Of a stretch of 64,000 bases of DNA, positions 49,601 through 63,133 are shown one piece after another. The stretch is from Hymenolepis diminuta (lineage: Eukaryota; Platyhelminthes; Cestoda; Cyclophyllidea; Hymenolepididae): contig CAADRB010000042.1 in NCBI GenBank assembly GCA_900708905.1, positions 524,793-588,792 of the forward strand, written 5' to 3'. The notes below the pieces were generated by a model. The model was given only the letters and a program-made list of their open reading frames with translations, had not been told where the DNA came from and did not search any database. Position numbers and translations under genes: made by a program. Numbering within the stretch: position 1 is the first letter of the stretch; the number at the start of each line of letters is the position of its first letter.

Positions 49601-52600
49601 CAATCGATTTCGTTTCCTCGACACAATTTTTGTTAGATATATTAAATAAAAATTGGCAGTAAAACGGGAGTTCATAAGTTGTTAACATATAAACTTGAAA
49701 ACATAGGTCCACATTGGTCTTAATGTTCATACTAAGTCCTTAATCAAAGCAATCAATCAAATAACATAATCAGATAGCTCTGGTTCGAAACCACCACATC
49801 CCAACCACAGCCCACCATAACAAGTATCGATCGTTTCGCATGATAAGCGTTAGGAGACGCTTTAGTGACAAATTCATGACTCAGCAGTGTTATTGATTTG
49901 CGCAACATGTTAGTCTTGGTGTGTCCGTTCGTATGAGAATATAGATTTTCATATCCGTTCCTATCTCCTGTTCTAGAAAATTCCAGACAAACTTTTTGAT
50001 ATACGGGAATGTACGAGCGCATTGGGTTTATTCTAATTCTTCACATTAGTTTTGATTCTTTGAGCTCTATCGATCCCAAGGCAAAAAAAATTACGTAACC
50101 GCCTATACTTTATGTTTAATACATAAGAGAAGGAATCAAGGATTTTTGGACCGCTTAACTCGAAGCTCGATAGGCTTCTACAAAGCATAGTTTGGGAAAT
50201 CTACATAGCATGTATTATTCTTCTAATATACAGCCAGTTCCTCTATGATGATGAGTGTTCAGGGACGGACTGCCATCATCAATGATCAAGTTAAAGTTAT
50301 CATCGTGGTTGTTGATTCATTTTCATTCCAAGTAAATAAGCCAGTTACCTTTACCATCAGTAATCGAATCTCATACTTGCATTTTCCCATTTCAAGTCCT
50401 GAAGAGGTCGCTTGAAATAAGGCAATCCCAATGCTCCAGCAGCAACGCATGAAATAACAAATAGTGGTTATTTCTCCAGAAATGGAAAAACTGAAACATT
50501 CGGTGAAAAAAGGAGGATTTAAAAATGAAAATATTAAAAGCAAAGCAAGATTCAGGTTAGTTTTAGTAAAGCGATCTATCTCTCGCTTTCGTAAAGTATT
50601 TGTCAGTGTATGCAACATTAATCCTGATGCCAACCTCCCCTCCCCCTCCCCCTCCATCCCACTTACATCCGCAAACTAGTCCAAATTACCCTCCTGTGAC
50701 CTTTCAGAGAGAGAAAACGAGAGATCGAGGAAATGGCAGACCTGACTTCTGCGCGTCCGATCTCGAGATTGTGGCACAAACACATAAAGTCATAAAAAAG
50801 CCTTGTGCGTGACCTTAAAGGTCGAATCTGCTATGTGTGGTCTGTCAGATCCGACTATTATAAAATAGCAAGCATATTTTTCCAACTACCCTACAAAGAT
50901 TCTTGCTCAGGGACATAGATACAACCATAAAGATGAGGAGCATGGTAGCCAAGAAAGATTTGTTGTAGAAGATTGCACTCTAGAGGATTCTTACACAGCT
51001 TACAACAAGCAAGATAGGTATGTGACAGAGAATGTGACTTGGAGAGAGAGCAAAATAGACGACAATTTCATAGCCAGTTAGGTTAAAAAATGAGTCATAC
51101 GTATGAGAGAAGCAAAAAATGCGAAGTTAAAATTCAGATTTGAGGATTTGAATAAATTGATAAACAGCATAAAGAGGTAGTCGATTATTACTGCATAACG
51201 ACGAACTAAACTATTAGATATGTGGAAATTTTAAAAAGGGTTTTATTAGAAACAAACTATTGGCCGGTGAATTTCAAATCAGGAAAACCTTTGGAAGAGA
51301 GGTAATATAAAACATGTTTGAGGAAAATTTTCATTTTTCGAAATCGAAATCTTAAATCTGAGCCATCAGGTGCCAATGAAAACTAGAAGAAAAACCTGCA
51401 CGAAATTAAGGCAAGTCAACCAAGGAGACAAGGAGGTTTGTGATATAACCCGTCTGTCATGGCCAAAAGGGCCAACCGTATCCATTCCCGTCTCTGAGAC
51501 CGTAAATCCTCATCTCAGGAGAAATGAAGTGTGGGGCAACTAACTGTATGCGAATGTTGGCAAAAAATAAGGCAATGCTCTTCCACTATTGTTAGGAGCA
51601 GTGTTCCTCCGGATGCTTCAAATCTTATAAGACAGGGGTCGTTGAAACGTCATATATCAGAATGTTACCTCTATCGTTAACACTGGATTTGATGCGAGTC
51701 TCTTCATAAGGTCATTTGAAAAAGCTGTAGTTTACATTCTTTTGAGCTGAGAATAAAAGTAACAAACCCGAATCTCCCTACCCCACTTACACCCGCCTGT
51801 CCGAATAAAATAATGAACGCTGTCTTACTAAATAGTTTTATTTCATTCACTCGATCGATCGAAAGTGACAAACTATAAGAATATGACCATTAATTTACGG
51901 AGACTTCAAACGATTATGCTAGGAAGCGCAAAGCAAGGCAACTATTGCCGAAATAAGCACGTAAATATCATTAGAAAAAGCACATAACTGTGTCATCGTA
52001 GTGCAGGCTTATTGATTACACTAGGTATTTGTGACTGCTTCGCTTGCGTATGCACATAGGTATCAATACTAGTAGTGTTGGTGAATCACACCTGACTGCC
52101 CATCGGTCGGTCATTTTTCTGCTGCTGGCTGGACGAAAGAGCAAAATCAACAGGCTAGCCAACCGTATACGTATACACCATATGCGAACACACCGAAAGG
52201 CAACTGATCGATGCTTTTTACCCCTGCATTGGCGTAGGTGAATTTCCATTCATTCGTTGGTATTCGAATATAGCAACATCCAACATCTAATAAATGATCC
52301 GAATTTAATGTATCTTTTTAAAACAGAAGGACCTCATCACTACTCTTTCCTCAATTTCATTAAAATCATTACAACGATACAACTCCCAGTCCGATTTGTA
52401 AGTTTCATATGGACTGCAGCTGACCACTATCATCGAATGATTTAATGAGGACAAATTGTGCGTCGGTGGCACAGCTATTAACGTCATGGGTTCGATGCCC
52501 ACTGGCGCACATCCAATTTGGTTAAGTCTGGAAAATTTTCAGTTTCTCACCAAAGTTACTCTATGATGCTACCCAACTGTCTGAAATGAAAAATACTTTG

Positions 52601-55600
52601 CTGAATGGACTTGGGGATTATAAATATTAATGTTCACGATGGACATAAAAAACTTCCTTTCCCATCTTAAATGTTAGCATGGTTCTGAGTGAAAACTATT
52701 TCTGAGTAACAATCATTTACAAAAAAAGGGGAATGGTTTTTTGATTTAATGAGGGGAAAGGAATGAGATTTAAGAACGCACAGAGCAAGGAAAATTCGAA
52801 ATTGCACCCCAGATAATTCACTGAATGTGTATCCGCACATTTTTAGCGATCCGCATTTGTTACATGAACGCACACAAATACTTTCATTAAAAACGGTCTG
52901 TCATCTTTCGCGTCTTACTTCGCAACTGAACTGAAACTGAACGAAATTATGGCTCGAATTACCAAAAGTATATAAGATTGGTTGTAATAGAACGCAGCTG
53001 AATAATCAAAGTTGATGGAACCATGAATAACATAGACAGTATTCTTGGCCAGTGCTTGGGATTACCGACTTTCATTACCAATCAAATTTAAAATGTCCCC
53101 TCTATGATTAGTTTGAATTATCTCAAGCGATAAAAGACTATCTCTCCCTGTCCTCATTTACCTATATAATCTCATGTTTTGTAAAGAACGAAATGGACAG
53201 ACTCTTCAGATCGAGTTTCTTTCACCTTTAATTAACTTTTTTTAGAGAAACTCTGGATCTGAATGATTCACTAGAACAAGGCAGGCGCCGGGGAGAGCGG
53301 TTATAGCTCGTGAGGAATAACGAGGTAGGAACTTGAAGACGCGACCAACAGAATGGGAAAGCTCTCAACGAGGATACAGAAATATTGTGCTAGATGATAC
53401 TACGAGAGAAACATTAACTTCTGAAGGTATTACAGATACATTCTCATACGGGGATCAAGTACGAGGATTTTACTGGACAATATAAAGTGTATATCAACAT
53501 TATCAACATTTGATCTTTTATTGATTTCTTTGAATAGCCTTATGTCTAATGGTGAATCGTAGGACTCGTAGCATGCTCCAGATATCTCCCTCCCAAAATG
53601 TGGTCAATTCGTGTACTTACCAAAAGCAGACGTGCTCGGCCACTGTTCCGATTTCCGGCTTTGCATATGTTAGGGCTGGTGATAAACAGCTCTGGGGTGA
53701 CTTTCCTTACACATATTAATGAAATGAACATCCCATAGTCGGAAGTACAAATCGTGATATTAAGATACTCTGCAGCTTTTTCATCTCCTCCTAATCGATT
53801 TACGCTATCTGCCACGGGATGTCATACATTTTTCATTATCCAAAACAAAAGCACGTATACGATTACGTCAGGGAAGAGTGCAAAATAGTGGACAGCGCAT
53901 CATAACATGTAGACAAAAATACAGAAAAAATAACTCAGGAAGGAAATGTTCTCAAATGGGACGAGAATGGTGGAAGTGTTAAGATTGTACCACCGTCAGA
54001 TCACGCTCAACTCCCATCGCAAGTGAACGAGTGTCTACACACATAAATGTGAGTAGTTTCCGAAAAAAACCGGACGCTCACAAGGACGATTTAATTGTGG
54101 ATCTCGCCTCACGTCACGAGATTAGACAAGACTGAATATGTTATTATTAGTAGTAAATACAAAGCTTGGTAAAGATTCCAGATGAGGGAATAAGGCAAGT
54201 CTATCCGCGACAGGGAGGTTCATTTATTAAATGCAAGCGCTTATATTATTTCGGGACAATAGTAAATGGTTAACCGACTGGTCAGTCACCGACTAAGGCA
54301 GACGATAACGGAGATATTATTCTCAGACGCAAAGCTAGAGATTAATAATCAATAGCTGAGCGGACAGTGAATTATCTGCAATCCCAAAGGGCATGTATAT
54401 TCTATTCGGTTTCCCAAACAGGAAGTATATAAACGATTTTTTTCTTGATTGTTTACGATTTTAAAGGTGACAATAAAAGGACATTAACAATTTCCTTCTC
54501 AATTTAATCAGGAATCAAGAATAAAATCGATGGTAATTTAGACCTCGAATAAATGGTTAATTTGATGGCTATATTAGCCAAATTTTCCAAAACTCTGTTT
54601 TAAAGCCAGTGATAAGCTGTTCATAGTTATCAAGCGCCTAACTATTCAAACGGTTAGGAATCACCCAAATCAATATGACAACGGGAATTAAGAATAAGAG
54701 AATACAACTAAGGTACATAATTAGCAAATGGAGCAATACTTTACTAATTAGTGCAAAATATATATTTTACCTGGCACTGGATAATCTAACTCTCAATTTC
54801 TCGATCTCTTCTTGATTTAAACAAATACTTTAGGTGGACTTTGGAAAAGAGAAAAATAATGAATTGTATTCAAAAAGGTCTTTTAGGCACAATAAACTAA
54901 CTAACAACCGTGTCGACTAGTTACCTCTTTTATAGGAGAAAGTTAAATACAATTATGCTAAGAATTCGATAATATATTGACAATAGTCTTCCCAAATTAA
55001 TTATTTGTAGAAGTTTATGGAAGAATAATATTTTTTGCGTCGATTTCATATATTTGTTCGCAAGCGTGCGTTTTCGTATCGACTTAGCACTGATCGGAAG
55101 GTCATAACGTAATTCCTATCCTGTTGATTTCTTTATAATATAACAAATATAGTTCGAGAGCTGAACAGTGAAGAGAGCAAGGAATTTTCCTATTCAGCCT
55201 CTTCTAGTAGAAGTAGTGATTAGTTGGATTTAACCTAGAATGCAAGCTGTCATTCACACAAACTACTTACACGTTAGGAGAGAGATGTAAGTTTCGGTAT
55301 TTTGAAGGCAAAACCCATTAATGATCTTCCGTAGCTGACTCACTACATTGCCATACATGCATAACCTATAATGATGGACGCGTATACGTAGCTTCTGAAC
55401 ACAATATTTGCGTCATTGCGAATGGTAAATTGGATTGTCTGAACCTTTCTGTATGTATTCTTAAGATTGGGGTTCATTCCATGCAATGTAGTCTAATCTG
55501 AGCTTGTCTAGACTTGAATTTTGTCTATTGCTCTATAGGGGTAACGTAATTTTCCTAATTTGTATGGACATTTAAATGTCTATTGAGCTGAACCAACTCG

Positions 55601-57917
55601 GTTCATAATCGTTTAAGATCCAAATTTGTTGAATGAAGTTGCTTCACAATTCTCCTCATGAGCAGAGGAGTAACTCTATCATCACTATTTACTACTTTTA
55701 CTGTGGGTCATACTGTTAATTTGATGCAAGTTTATCATGGGAAATGGAGACGCATGAGCCACTTGGGCAAGGATCCGCCTAAGGGTAGGAAATGCAGTGT
55801 ACCTTCAAATGAGACGGGAAAGTAATAAAAAACGAGAATCGATAAACCCGCCAAGTCATGACAGATGAGAGTTTGAGTCATAAAGACGAAAAATCTATGC
55901 ATTTTCATAAAGTCTGCGACTAAAGGGTAGCTTTCGGAGATGCATAGGGGATCAAGCTTCAATTTTCCCCCGAATAAATATTATGTTGAAAGCAATGTAC
56001 TCTTGCCCAAATTGTATCTTTGACAGGACTCTTTGTTCAAATAGACTAAATATAAACAGATTCGACTACAGAATCCACATATTCTGCTTTACGTGAGGTA
56101 GACTGAGTCTTAGAAGTAGGTCAAAAGAGAATTGGGAAGTTACTATAGTAACCTCGACAATACCCTTTGTTATCTATCGCTTTAAGTCGCGTGCCGACTT
56201 GTCCTAGCTGTCAACCTTTCCCATTTTGGTTCATCACCGACTGAATTCTCGGTTTTCTTTACGAATTATCCGACTTGTATTCGAATTTCCCTTAATCCAA
56301 TAATAAATGCTCGAGGGTCTTCGAAAGTTTTCTCGAGTTCATATAATATTAAATTAAGAAAACTGGAAAGACTATTTTAAAATAAATTCGCGTACAACTT
56401 GAAGGGGAAATAATTTGTTAAAAGAGATGGACAACTGTGCGAAATTTTTAGCCGTACTTCGACATATGTGCACAAATTATGATTCTGACCACAAAAACTC
56501 TATTTTCATTGTCATTCTCCAAGGTCATAAAGAAGAATATTCAGCTGTTTACGGCTTTGGAACATGGAGAGATCAGGAAGAAGAGAGGAGGATAAAAGCG
56601 AGCGACGTCAGATGTTCACATGTTCACCGGACAACAGATGGGCTGTGACATTTTCGGTGTGTTTTCTGATAATTATCAACTCTTGTCTGCTTGCCTTATG
56701 ATCAAAACGTAAACATCAGGGGGAAAATTAAAAGTTGAAATAAATGTAGGGAAAATGGGACAAATATTTCATATTTCAGTTGAACAAGTTCAAATGAATA
56801 CCATACTCCAAAACCAGACCATGAAAAGCACCATGAATGCCGTAAAACAGCAGATTCGTAAACTTTGATTTGATTTTTTTAGAATTAAAAAATAAACATG
56901 AAGGAGAAATTAGAAATCCAAATAAATATAGGAGAATTTGTGCAAGAACTATAAGGTGATTCTAACTGTACATAGTGTTTTCTGAAAACAAAATGACTTA
57001 TATAAGCCCGATGAATTTGAGTTTCGGGGAGAGAAGTAGCTTGAACTTGAGAAACTCGCATTATCATCCCTTTATCGACCCATTTTCGCTAGTAGGGGTT
57101 GGTCGTGATGTTTATTTGATGTATGTAGACGAAAAAGACGGCATTAAATTTGAGTTGAATAAGGACAAATGCATGAAAAAAACTCCAAATGTCACCACAT
57201 ACCCCAAAAATTAGACATAAAAACGATTTATTCATAATTCTGTGCAATAGAAAAACAATAGATTCGTAAACCTTAATTTGTATCTGCACAAGCAAAAATT
57301 AGATAGACGTCACCAAAAATTCTCATCAAAATAGATGAAGTAAACTCACGGATGATAAATAAGCATGACAGGGTTCAAATTCATCGTCAACCGTCAAAGT
57401 ATGAGTTGTAGTTTCTGTATTTGACTCGGTGAGAATCTGCGGAATAGTCTTTTCTGCAGTAATTGATGTCGAGAAAGCAGCTATTTCCAGAAGAGAGGTT
57501 GCAGAAGAAGAGGAATCAGATGAAACTTTTTCTCCATCTCCTCCTCCGCTTCTATGTTCTCTGACGCATCTTCCAAGCCACGGCCGACGGTTCTGTGTTG
57601 CTCGATCGTGATTATGAGGACGGTGGTGATGGTTATGAAACTTTTGGCGACGGAGTTGAAGGTAAGGTTGAACGAGTGAAGGCATCGACTTAGCAAGGTC
57701 TTCCACCACGACAAGGGGAGGAGAAGGCTTGTTCTTCTGTCTCTCTGAAGATTCTTTGATGGGTTCAGCAGAGGAAGAAGATGAAACAGATGGCTTCGGA
57801 AGAGTAGGTTTTCGATTTGGAGTGGAAGTTGGTGTGGAATCAACCGGTTTGCTCACAGAGGGGATTGAGATGGAAGTCATTATGCTCGCGAGTTCACGAG
57901 CCAATGCACCGTGTGAT
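43604..57917 (-). CDS. FAM13: FAM13 family protein (FAM13A/B/C homologue)
   Basis: Six minus-strand exons fit in phase: 57917-57350, 47313-47098, 47026-46742, 46672-46433, 45840-45264 and 43869-43604; introns are 10036, 71, 69, 592 and 1394 nt. The family signature is clear: LTQEKLDLQKCLLYFENAKG with RPMDSATKRIMKPLYDRYR matches the vertebrate block ending KPLYDRYRLVKQ. The end (KHKLQRFLYDFEKGIQES, then FRSVYNRYRDCKQRLYVID) matches the vertebrate C-terminal LRDFE and YSEYKHIKAKLRLLE blocks. GFNRRLRYGVVNCLEQRL and LHNRRSLDVCIPLND are further structured pieces between Ser/Pro-rich linkers. From the Met at 57880 the protein has 704 residues. No RhoGAP domain is visible, as in FAM13C and short FAM13A forms, but the first exon starts in the middle of a codon, so more 5' exons exist or this Met is the start. 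Function in invertebrates is not established. Confidence 0.8.
43870..45263 (-). other. last intron of the FAM13-like gene
   Basis: 1394 nt between the LRDFE-like exon and the terminal exon. A short word GTTGTCTCTAAGT at 44464 recurs at 11700. No element identified. Confidence 0.55.
45841..46432 (-). other. FAM13-like intron
   Basis: 592-nt intron between TSSE and LTQEKLDL. A plus-strand frame at 45963-46304 crosses it and has no motif. Confidence 0.6.
52458..52510 (+). repeat. truncated tRNA-like element (SINE head)
   Basis: 53 nt with a seven-pair acceptor-like stem (GTGCGTC with GGCGCAC, one G-T pair). It has an A-box-like GTGGCACAGCTATTAACG and a GGG-TTCGATG-CCC T-arm with a normal 7-nt loop, but no anticodon arm. 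The downstream 100 nt weakly resemble the SINE bodies at 7.6 and 34.4 kb. Confidence 0.5.
54110..54345 (+). mobile_element. LINE reverse-transcriptase remnant
   Basis: Broken frames resemble the end of a non-LTR retrotransposon RT: KTEYVIIS, then EVHLLNASAYIISG (compare EVxLVxxFxYLGS in such elements), then NGDIILRRKAR (compare DxEIxRRIxxAR). Stops and shifts throughout. Confidence 0.45.
56775..57290. repeat. local direct duplication
   Basis: 56775-56880 and 57145-57290 share AGATTCGTAAACYTTRATTTG and the region around GAGTTGAAYAAG/TCAGTTGAACAAG, with extra sequence between. Diverged. Confidence 0.4.
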
Positions 57918-58531
57918 CTAAATAGAAAATATAAATACATTGAAAATGGAATTCATCGGTAAAGAAAAGATAAGTCTTACTAAGCTATCACCACTTTCCG
58001 GCTTCTACCAACCTCACCGAAAACAAGACAAATGAGGAAACAGAATATGTTATGAGAAGAGGACAAAGAGCAAGTAAATACTAGGCTGAAAAATGAGTGG
58101 GGAGGGCGATGAGTCATAGATAAAGAAGAGAAGCTTAGGATCTGGGAATCAGATAGCTGGGACAAACCGATAAGAAACTTTTAGGGGAGAAATGATAGTT
58201 AATGAGTTAAGGTTTAAGTGGGACTATTTGATAAATCACTTAAAAAAGTGGTTGACAAAAAGTATGCCGAAAGTTCACTATAACAGATCTAGGTGTTTAA
58301 AGAATGCACTATGAAGAAAGGTATGATAATTGTTATTTTGGATTAATGAGTTAGGCATTTGACGTTCGAAGGAAATCTACTAAAAGTAGAAAGTACAAAT
58401 TAAAGCGAAAAAAAAATAAACCAGTATATTAATAGATCAAATTATGCCCTAGTGATGGTCAGAATGCACATATTTTATGAGAGGTCACATCGGTGCACAT
58501 CTAGTGATACGATTAATTCGGATCGAAAGAA

Positions 58532-58620
58532 GGTAGAATGTGAGGTTCCCCACAAAAGTGGTTCCAGGATACCTTTTCTCTATTCACATCAAGAGTTTTA
58601 AATAATTTCCTTAATAAATG
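58532..58620. repeat. dispersed repeat, copy 2 of 2
   Basis: Same orientation as 7861-7950; TCCAGGATACCTTTTCTCT is identical in both. Confidence 0.5.
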
Positions 58621-59835
58621 CGGTAAGTTGTCTTACTCTGACACAATAATATGCTATGTGAGGCTCAACAAAATTTTACCGCTATATTACCTCTAAACGT
58701 TAAAGAAATATTGAATAATATCTAAACTAGCACAATTTTCATCCCGAACGAATTAAAAAGAATACATTCCCAAAAATGTCAAACGATTGAAATTCCCGGA
58801 TCTGAAGAATGCAGAAAAATGAATTGAAATACTACAAGTGGTGTATCTAAAGGAGTTAAAACTGATTTTTGTACCTGATGTAACAAGAAATGTTTTTTTT
58901 AAAAAACATAGTTCAAAGGCCGAGTTAAATGTTTACCTTTAAATGAATTTGAGACATTTAAAATGATACTTGGAGATAAATAAGTAACTAGGAACGTCAG
59001 AATTTGAAGTTTCTATTTATAAACGTGTCTGCGTAATTTCGAGTTTTGATGCATTGCCTCAATATAATCGACTTGTATTTCGATTTAACTTAGTGGTATT
59101 GCCTGTTATCATGATGTAGTCATTGAAAATCCACACTGATTACGTTGTAACGAATGGGAATTACAGTGGATGAATGGATTGCCGACTGCTTAGAATAACA
59201 ACTGGACTGACTATTGCAAATATTCGCAGAAAAGGACTCAATGCTTTTGCAATATCGAACATAACGATCAGCAAAGTCTTCAAATAGGCCAATTTTAGGA
59301 TTTTCCGAATCTTATAAAATGATGATTAAATTCTCACTTGTCAAAATGTCATCCCCAAATTTTATTTCAGGGACTTTTAAATATTCATATATACATATTG
59401 AATTTTGAAGGTTAGAGATAGGCAACCCTAGCAAATACACAAATTATCATATTAATGTCAGAATATATTATTCAATTTCAGCTGAATTGAATAGTAAACA
59501 ATTAAAACTCGAACTCCATTGGCATAGCTATTCTACCCTTGTCCGCTAGATATAATGTAAACTGGCTTCGGTCAAGAGCCTACCCCTCAGTTATTCCAGT
59601 TTCCTGACTGCACACCAAGCTTCTCTCTTACTCATGACTCGACTTTCTTTGCAAAGTGAGGAGACATACAAGAAACCCCTCACCGCAGAGTAGAGTCCAA
59701 AAATTTTTTCCTGATTGACTTAAATTTAAATTTACATAGGCTTTCTCAATGGAAAGGGTAATCATGTTTTATTAAGCTGGAGATAAAACCGGTATTATAT
59801 GCTACATGCATACAATGAAACGGGATGAGTGATTT

Positions 59836-59905
59836 GGAACATACAGACCAATCACCACGAGATGCCCTGACTTAATTGGTGATCTAGCCTGTTTAATCAT
59901 GAGCA
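59836..59905. repeat. dispersed repeat, copy 2 of 2
   Basis: Partner of 27651-27712; the shared core is GACCAATCACCACG. Confidence 0.4.
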
Positions 59906-62815
59906 CTTTATCTCCTTGTCTAAAACTCATTAGTGTCATTGAGTCACATACACATACTTTGTTGCTAGAGCAAACAATGCGTCATAGTTGTGCAATATTT
60001 AACAGCCCATGACAACTTTTAGCTCGGTCCCATCAGAAGGGTGGCGATTTGGCAAATGAAATAGATTGGGACCAGTTTTACCGTTGATAAGACTTGCCAT
60101 TCCGTTGCCAGGTGCACCAAGTGTACTTTCTCTTGCCCGAGAATACTGATGCTAGAGTACAGACACAAACAGCAGAGAAAATGGAGATAAAATATGCGCA
60201 TGCATCCTGCTCGAAATTGACAAGGGGAGTAATGAATAGTAAATGGCAGCAAATTTTATTTAACTCGAACGGGGAGAAAGGTGAATGAATTTGATACTTA
60301 AAATGTGATAATCACGTTTTTGAAATTAGAGATTTTATACAGGGCCTTATTTAACTAATGAATACGTTTAAATAAACATATGTACATATCATATATAGAT
60401 TCTAGAATGATGAAATCTAGGGAGTAGGACCCATTATATTTGGTAATGCTGATCAGTGTGAGTATAGAGACAGATAGGGGCAATAATGTGGTCTCCTAAT
60501 CTGCAGTTTATTAATCGACGGTAGCAAGTGCATGACAAGTACAGACAGTGCTCAAGATTAAATTAGTTAATACCCCTACTCATCTTTATAAATAAGGATA
60601 TGTAGGATAAGTGATTTAACTAAGCTTCTATTAACTCTTGAAGATAGTAAAAAGGGTGTGAAGTCTTTAAGATGTACAAAGAATGGAAAAATGGACTAAG
60701 AAATATGGACGCGGAAGCGGTTATCTTACCAAAATGATCACTACCTCTCAGCAAGGAACATGAAGATGAGCATATCTCGGACCGAAAGCTTTCTCATTGG
60801 TCTGTGTCTTTGTTAGCCTGTGTGCTGGCGTGCGTGCTTACTTCCACTTTTTCTGTGGCAACGTAATTGATGATCGCACTTTCAACCCCGGCTACTTCCA
60901 TCATTAGTTACCGATCAACCTTTTCCTCATAACTTGGGTCCAGACAATCATTGCGTATTAACAGTTATAAATGATAAGGTTCATTTCGTATTGTGGCAGA
61001 TACGTACTTATTGATCCAAGTAACTTCTCAACTAAGAGAGTTTGGATTTAGTCAGAATTATAAATGAACCACTATAACGGTTTTATTATTTATTCAAACT
61101 GGCCAAATGCTCTATTTTCAAATTTTAGTTCGTCTTAAAAATGTTTGACAAACGTCTAGAAGAATTGATAGTCGTATCTATTTATTCTTTATTTAGGTCG
61201 CCATTTCAATTCAGAGTATATATAATACAAAATAACATTACTGCGGTGAATCTTTAGTAAGAAGCCTGATAGAGCCGGAACCTGATTCCGCTGTACAAAT
61301 AGAACAAATTCTAAGAAAAAGAGAACGAAGATGAATCTTGTTATCCTTATTCATTTCTCCGTCATAGTACGTTCAGATCGTACAAATATAAATCCAATTT
61401 TTCAAATATTCCATTTTCATTAAATACTCATTTGAATGAAGCCTTTTTACCCAGAAACCTGATTAAGCCAAATAATAATTGCAAAACAAAGTTAACAGCT
61501 AATTTTAATTACACTGATCGGATAATTCGGATTTAAAAAATATTGCTTCATTCATTCAATTGAGCGGGTAAAGTTGTAACATTCAAGTGAACTTTGTGCA
61601 ATTTTAAAGCAACTTGAGAGAAAAAATGGTACAACAGGTGGATGGTTTGGAAATAGAACACTATTAGACATTTGTACATTTTTTAAAATTTTCCTCCTCC
61701 TGGGGTATAATTGAAACCTTTACTTCACCAGAGGAACATATCACCTGTTCGAAAGCGCATTATTTCAGCGCAGCGATCAAATAGCTTATCTGGTCAATGT
61801 CATGTCAGACCAATATCCGATTGTCATGTTTTCTAGTGATTTAGAAAACAGTGAAAACTGGACGCTGAATTGTTTGAAAGCACATTAGTAACTACTCTCA
61901 CTGGTTTATTGATTATCATCATTTCTCTCTCTCTTTCGGTTCTATCCACACATATTTTAGCTAACTACCGCGAAGCGGGTGCCTCATTAATTCTCCAATC
62001 GCGCTTAATTTAAAACTAACTGAAATGTGATATTTAGACTCTCAGTGTCGGACCAAATGATAAACTCTGAGATAGGGCAACTCGAGTATGACTTCCCCCC
62101 TGTTGTCAAGTTTATCATGTTTGTCTCACAATATACTTTGATATGATCTAGTAAAGACGTGTTCTCTGAGTTCTCCTGGATCTATATACGTAGTTTTCAA
62201 TATATTACAAGAGGAATGTCAGCTTAGGAAGGTTCGCTATCCTATGCTCTTGACTCTAGCTGCAGATACTTTCTAATACACTTTTAAATACGTTGCCTAA
62301 GGAAAGATATGCTCCTTTTTCTTACTCTTTAAGAGCTTTACATTCCGACATAGAGTGAAGTCTCATATAATCTTACCATTGACAAAACAATATTTTTTAT
62401 GTGAATAAAAGAATAATAAAATAAAGAGGCTTGTTATACCAATAGCAGTTGCTTCCGGTACTATAGGTATTTTATTTTCAGCAGCCTAAGTAACTTTCAG
62501 AAATTTGGCTTCTTTGCCGTCATTGCGTAAAATATCTTTTGGATACTCCGGAGGCGTCAGAAAAGAAAGCTAATACTAAATTTGCCGAACAAAACAAACT
62601 CCCAAAGAAAATATGGGTTCTAGCAAGATCAACTAAGGTCATGTCCAAACAGATCTCTTAGTGAAATATGAGAGAAATAGGTATGTTTTTTCAAAGACTT
62701 AAAACAATCCTTGACAAATATGCGGCGAAAGTGGTATATGATAAAGCAGTCTGAATGTGCATCGGTGCAGATCTGGAACAACTATCTCTCCAATTAAATT
62801 AGTATAATATTAATC

Positions 62816-62990
62816 AAGTACGTACCTTTACTTGTCTTGGCTCCCCAGCGAAGTCTACTTGAAGGTAGTGTAAAATTGAGTTTCATAAGAGCCGAAAGAC
62901 AGCTCTTGAGCCTTAGACCGATTTTATGATCCTAACCGTTAGAGCAAAGCTACTAGAAGTATTTGTTAAACCAGTCTACTTAACAGTTTA
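62816..62990 (+). mobile_element. LINE reverse-transcriptase 3' remnant
   Basis: Across three frames: RTFTCLGSPAKST, then VKLSFIRAERQLLSLRPIL, then LTVRAKLLEVFVKPV. These follow the YLGS, RISKARxAxxxLxxIW and TKLRxFxxxVxSxL order at the end of RTE/CR1-like RTs. Heavily broken. Confidence 0.45.
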
Positions 62991-63133
62991 TCTGCAGTTG
63001 TTTTTTGTGGGGTAAATAATAATAAAGGTTGTTCAGAACTTTGCCCAACGATGAAAATGTCAGAAATTCAAGTGCATTTTCCACACTCTATTATCCCTGA
63101 ACCCACTCCCAATATTTCTCCTATGAATAAAAA

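Larger units (their letters stand above)
47314..57349 (-). other. 10-kb intron of the FAM13-like gene
   Basis: Separates the first recognised exon from the rest. It contains a truncated tRNA-like element (52458-52510), a LINE reverse-transcriptase remnant (54110-54345) and a local duplication (56775-56880 and 57145-57290). The minus frame 48238-48546 and others show no family match; an undetected small exon cannot be excluded. Confidence 0.5.
57918..63133. other. upstream of or intron in the FAM13-like gene; repeat fragments
   Basis: I looked for further minus-strand FAM13 or RhoGAP exons and found none I can support. A donor-like site after the frame at 57980-58165 would create a stop when joined. 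The region holds repeat copies at 58532-58620 and 59836-59905 and a LINE remnant at 62816-62990. Confidence 0.4.

Noticed and set aside
57980..58165. Possible upstream FAM13 exon on the minus strand
   Set aside because: Its GTAAG donor would join to exon 57917 as TA|A, a stop codon, and the peptide has no family similarity.
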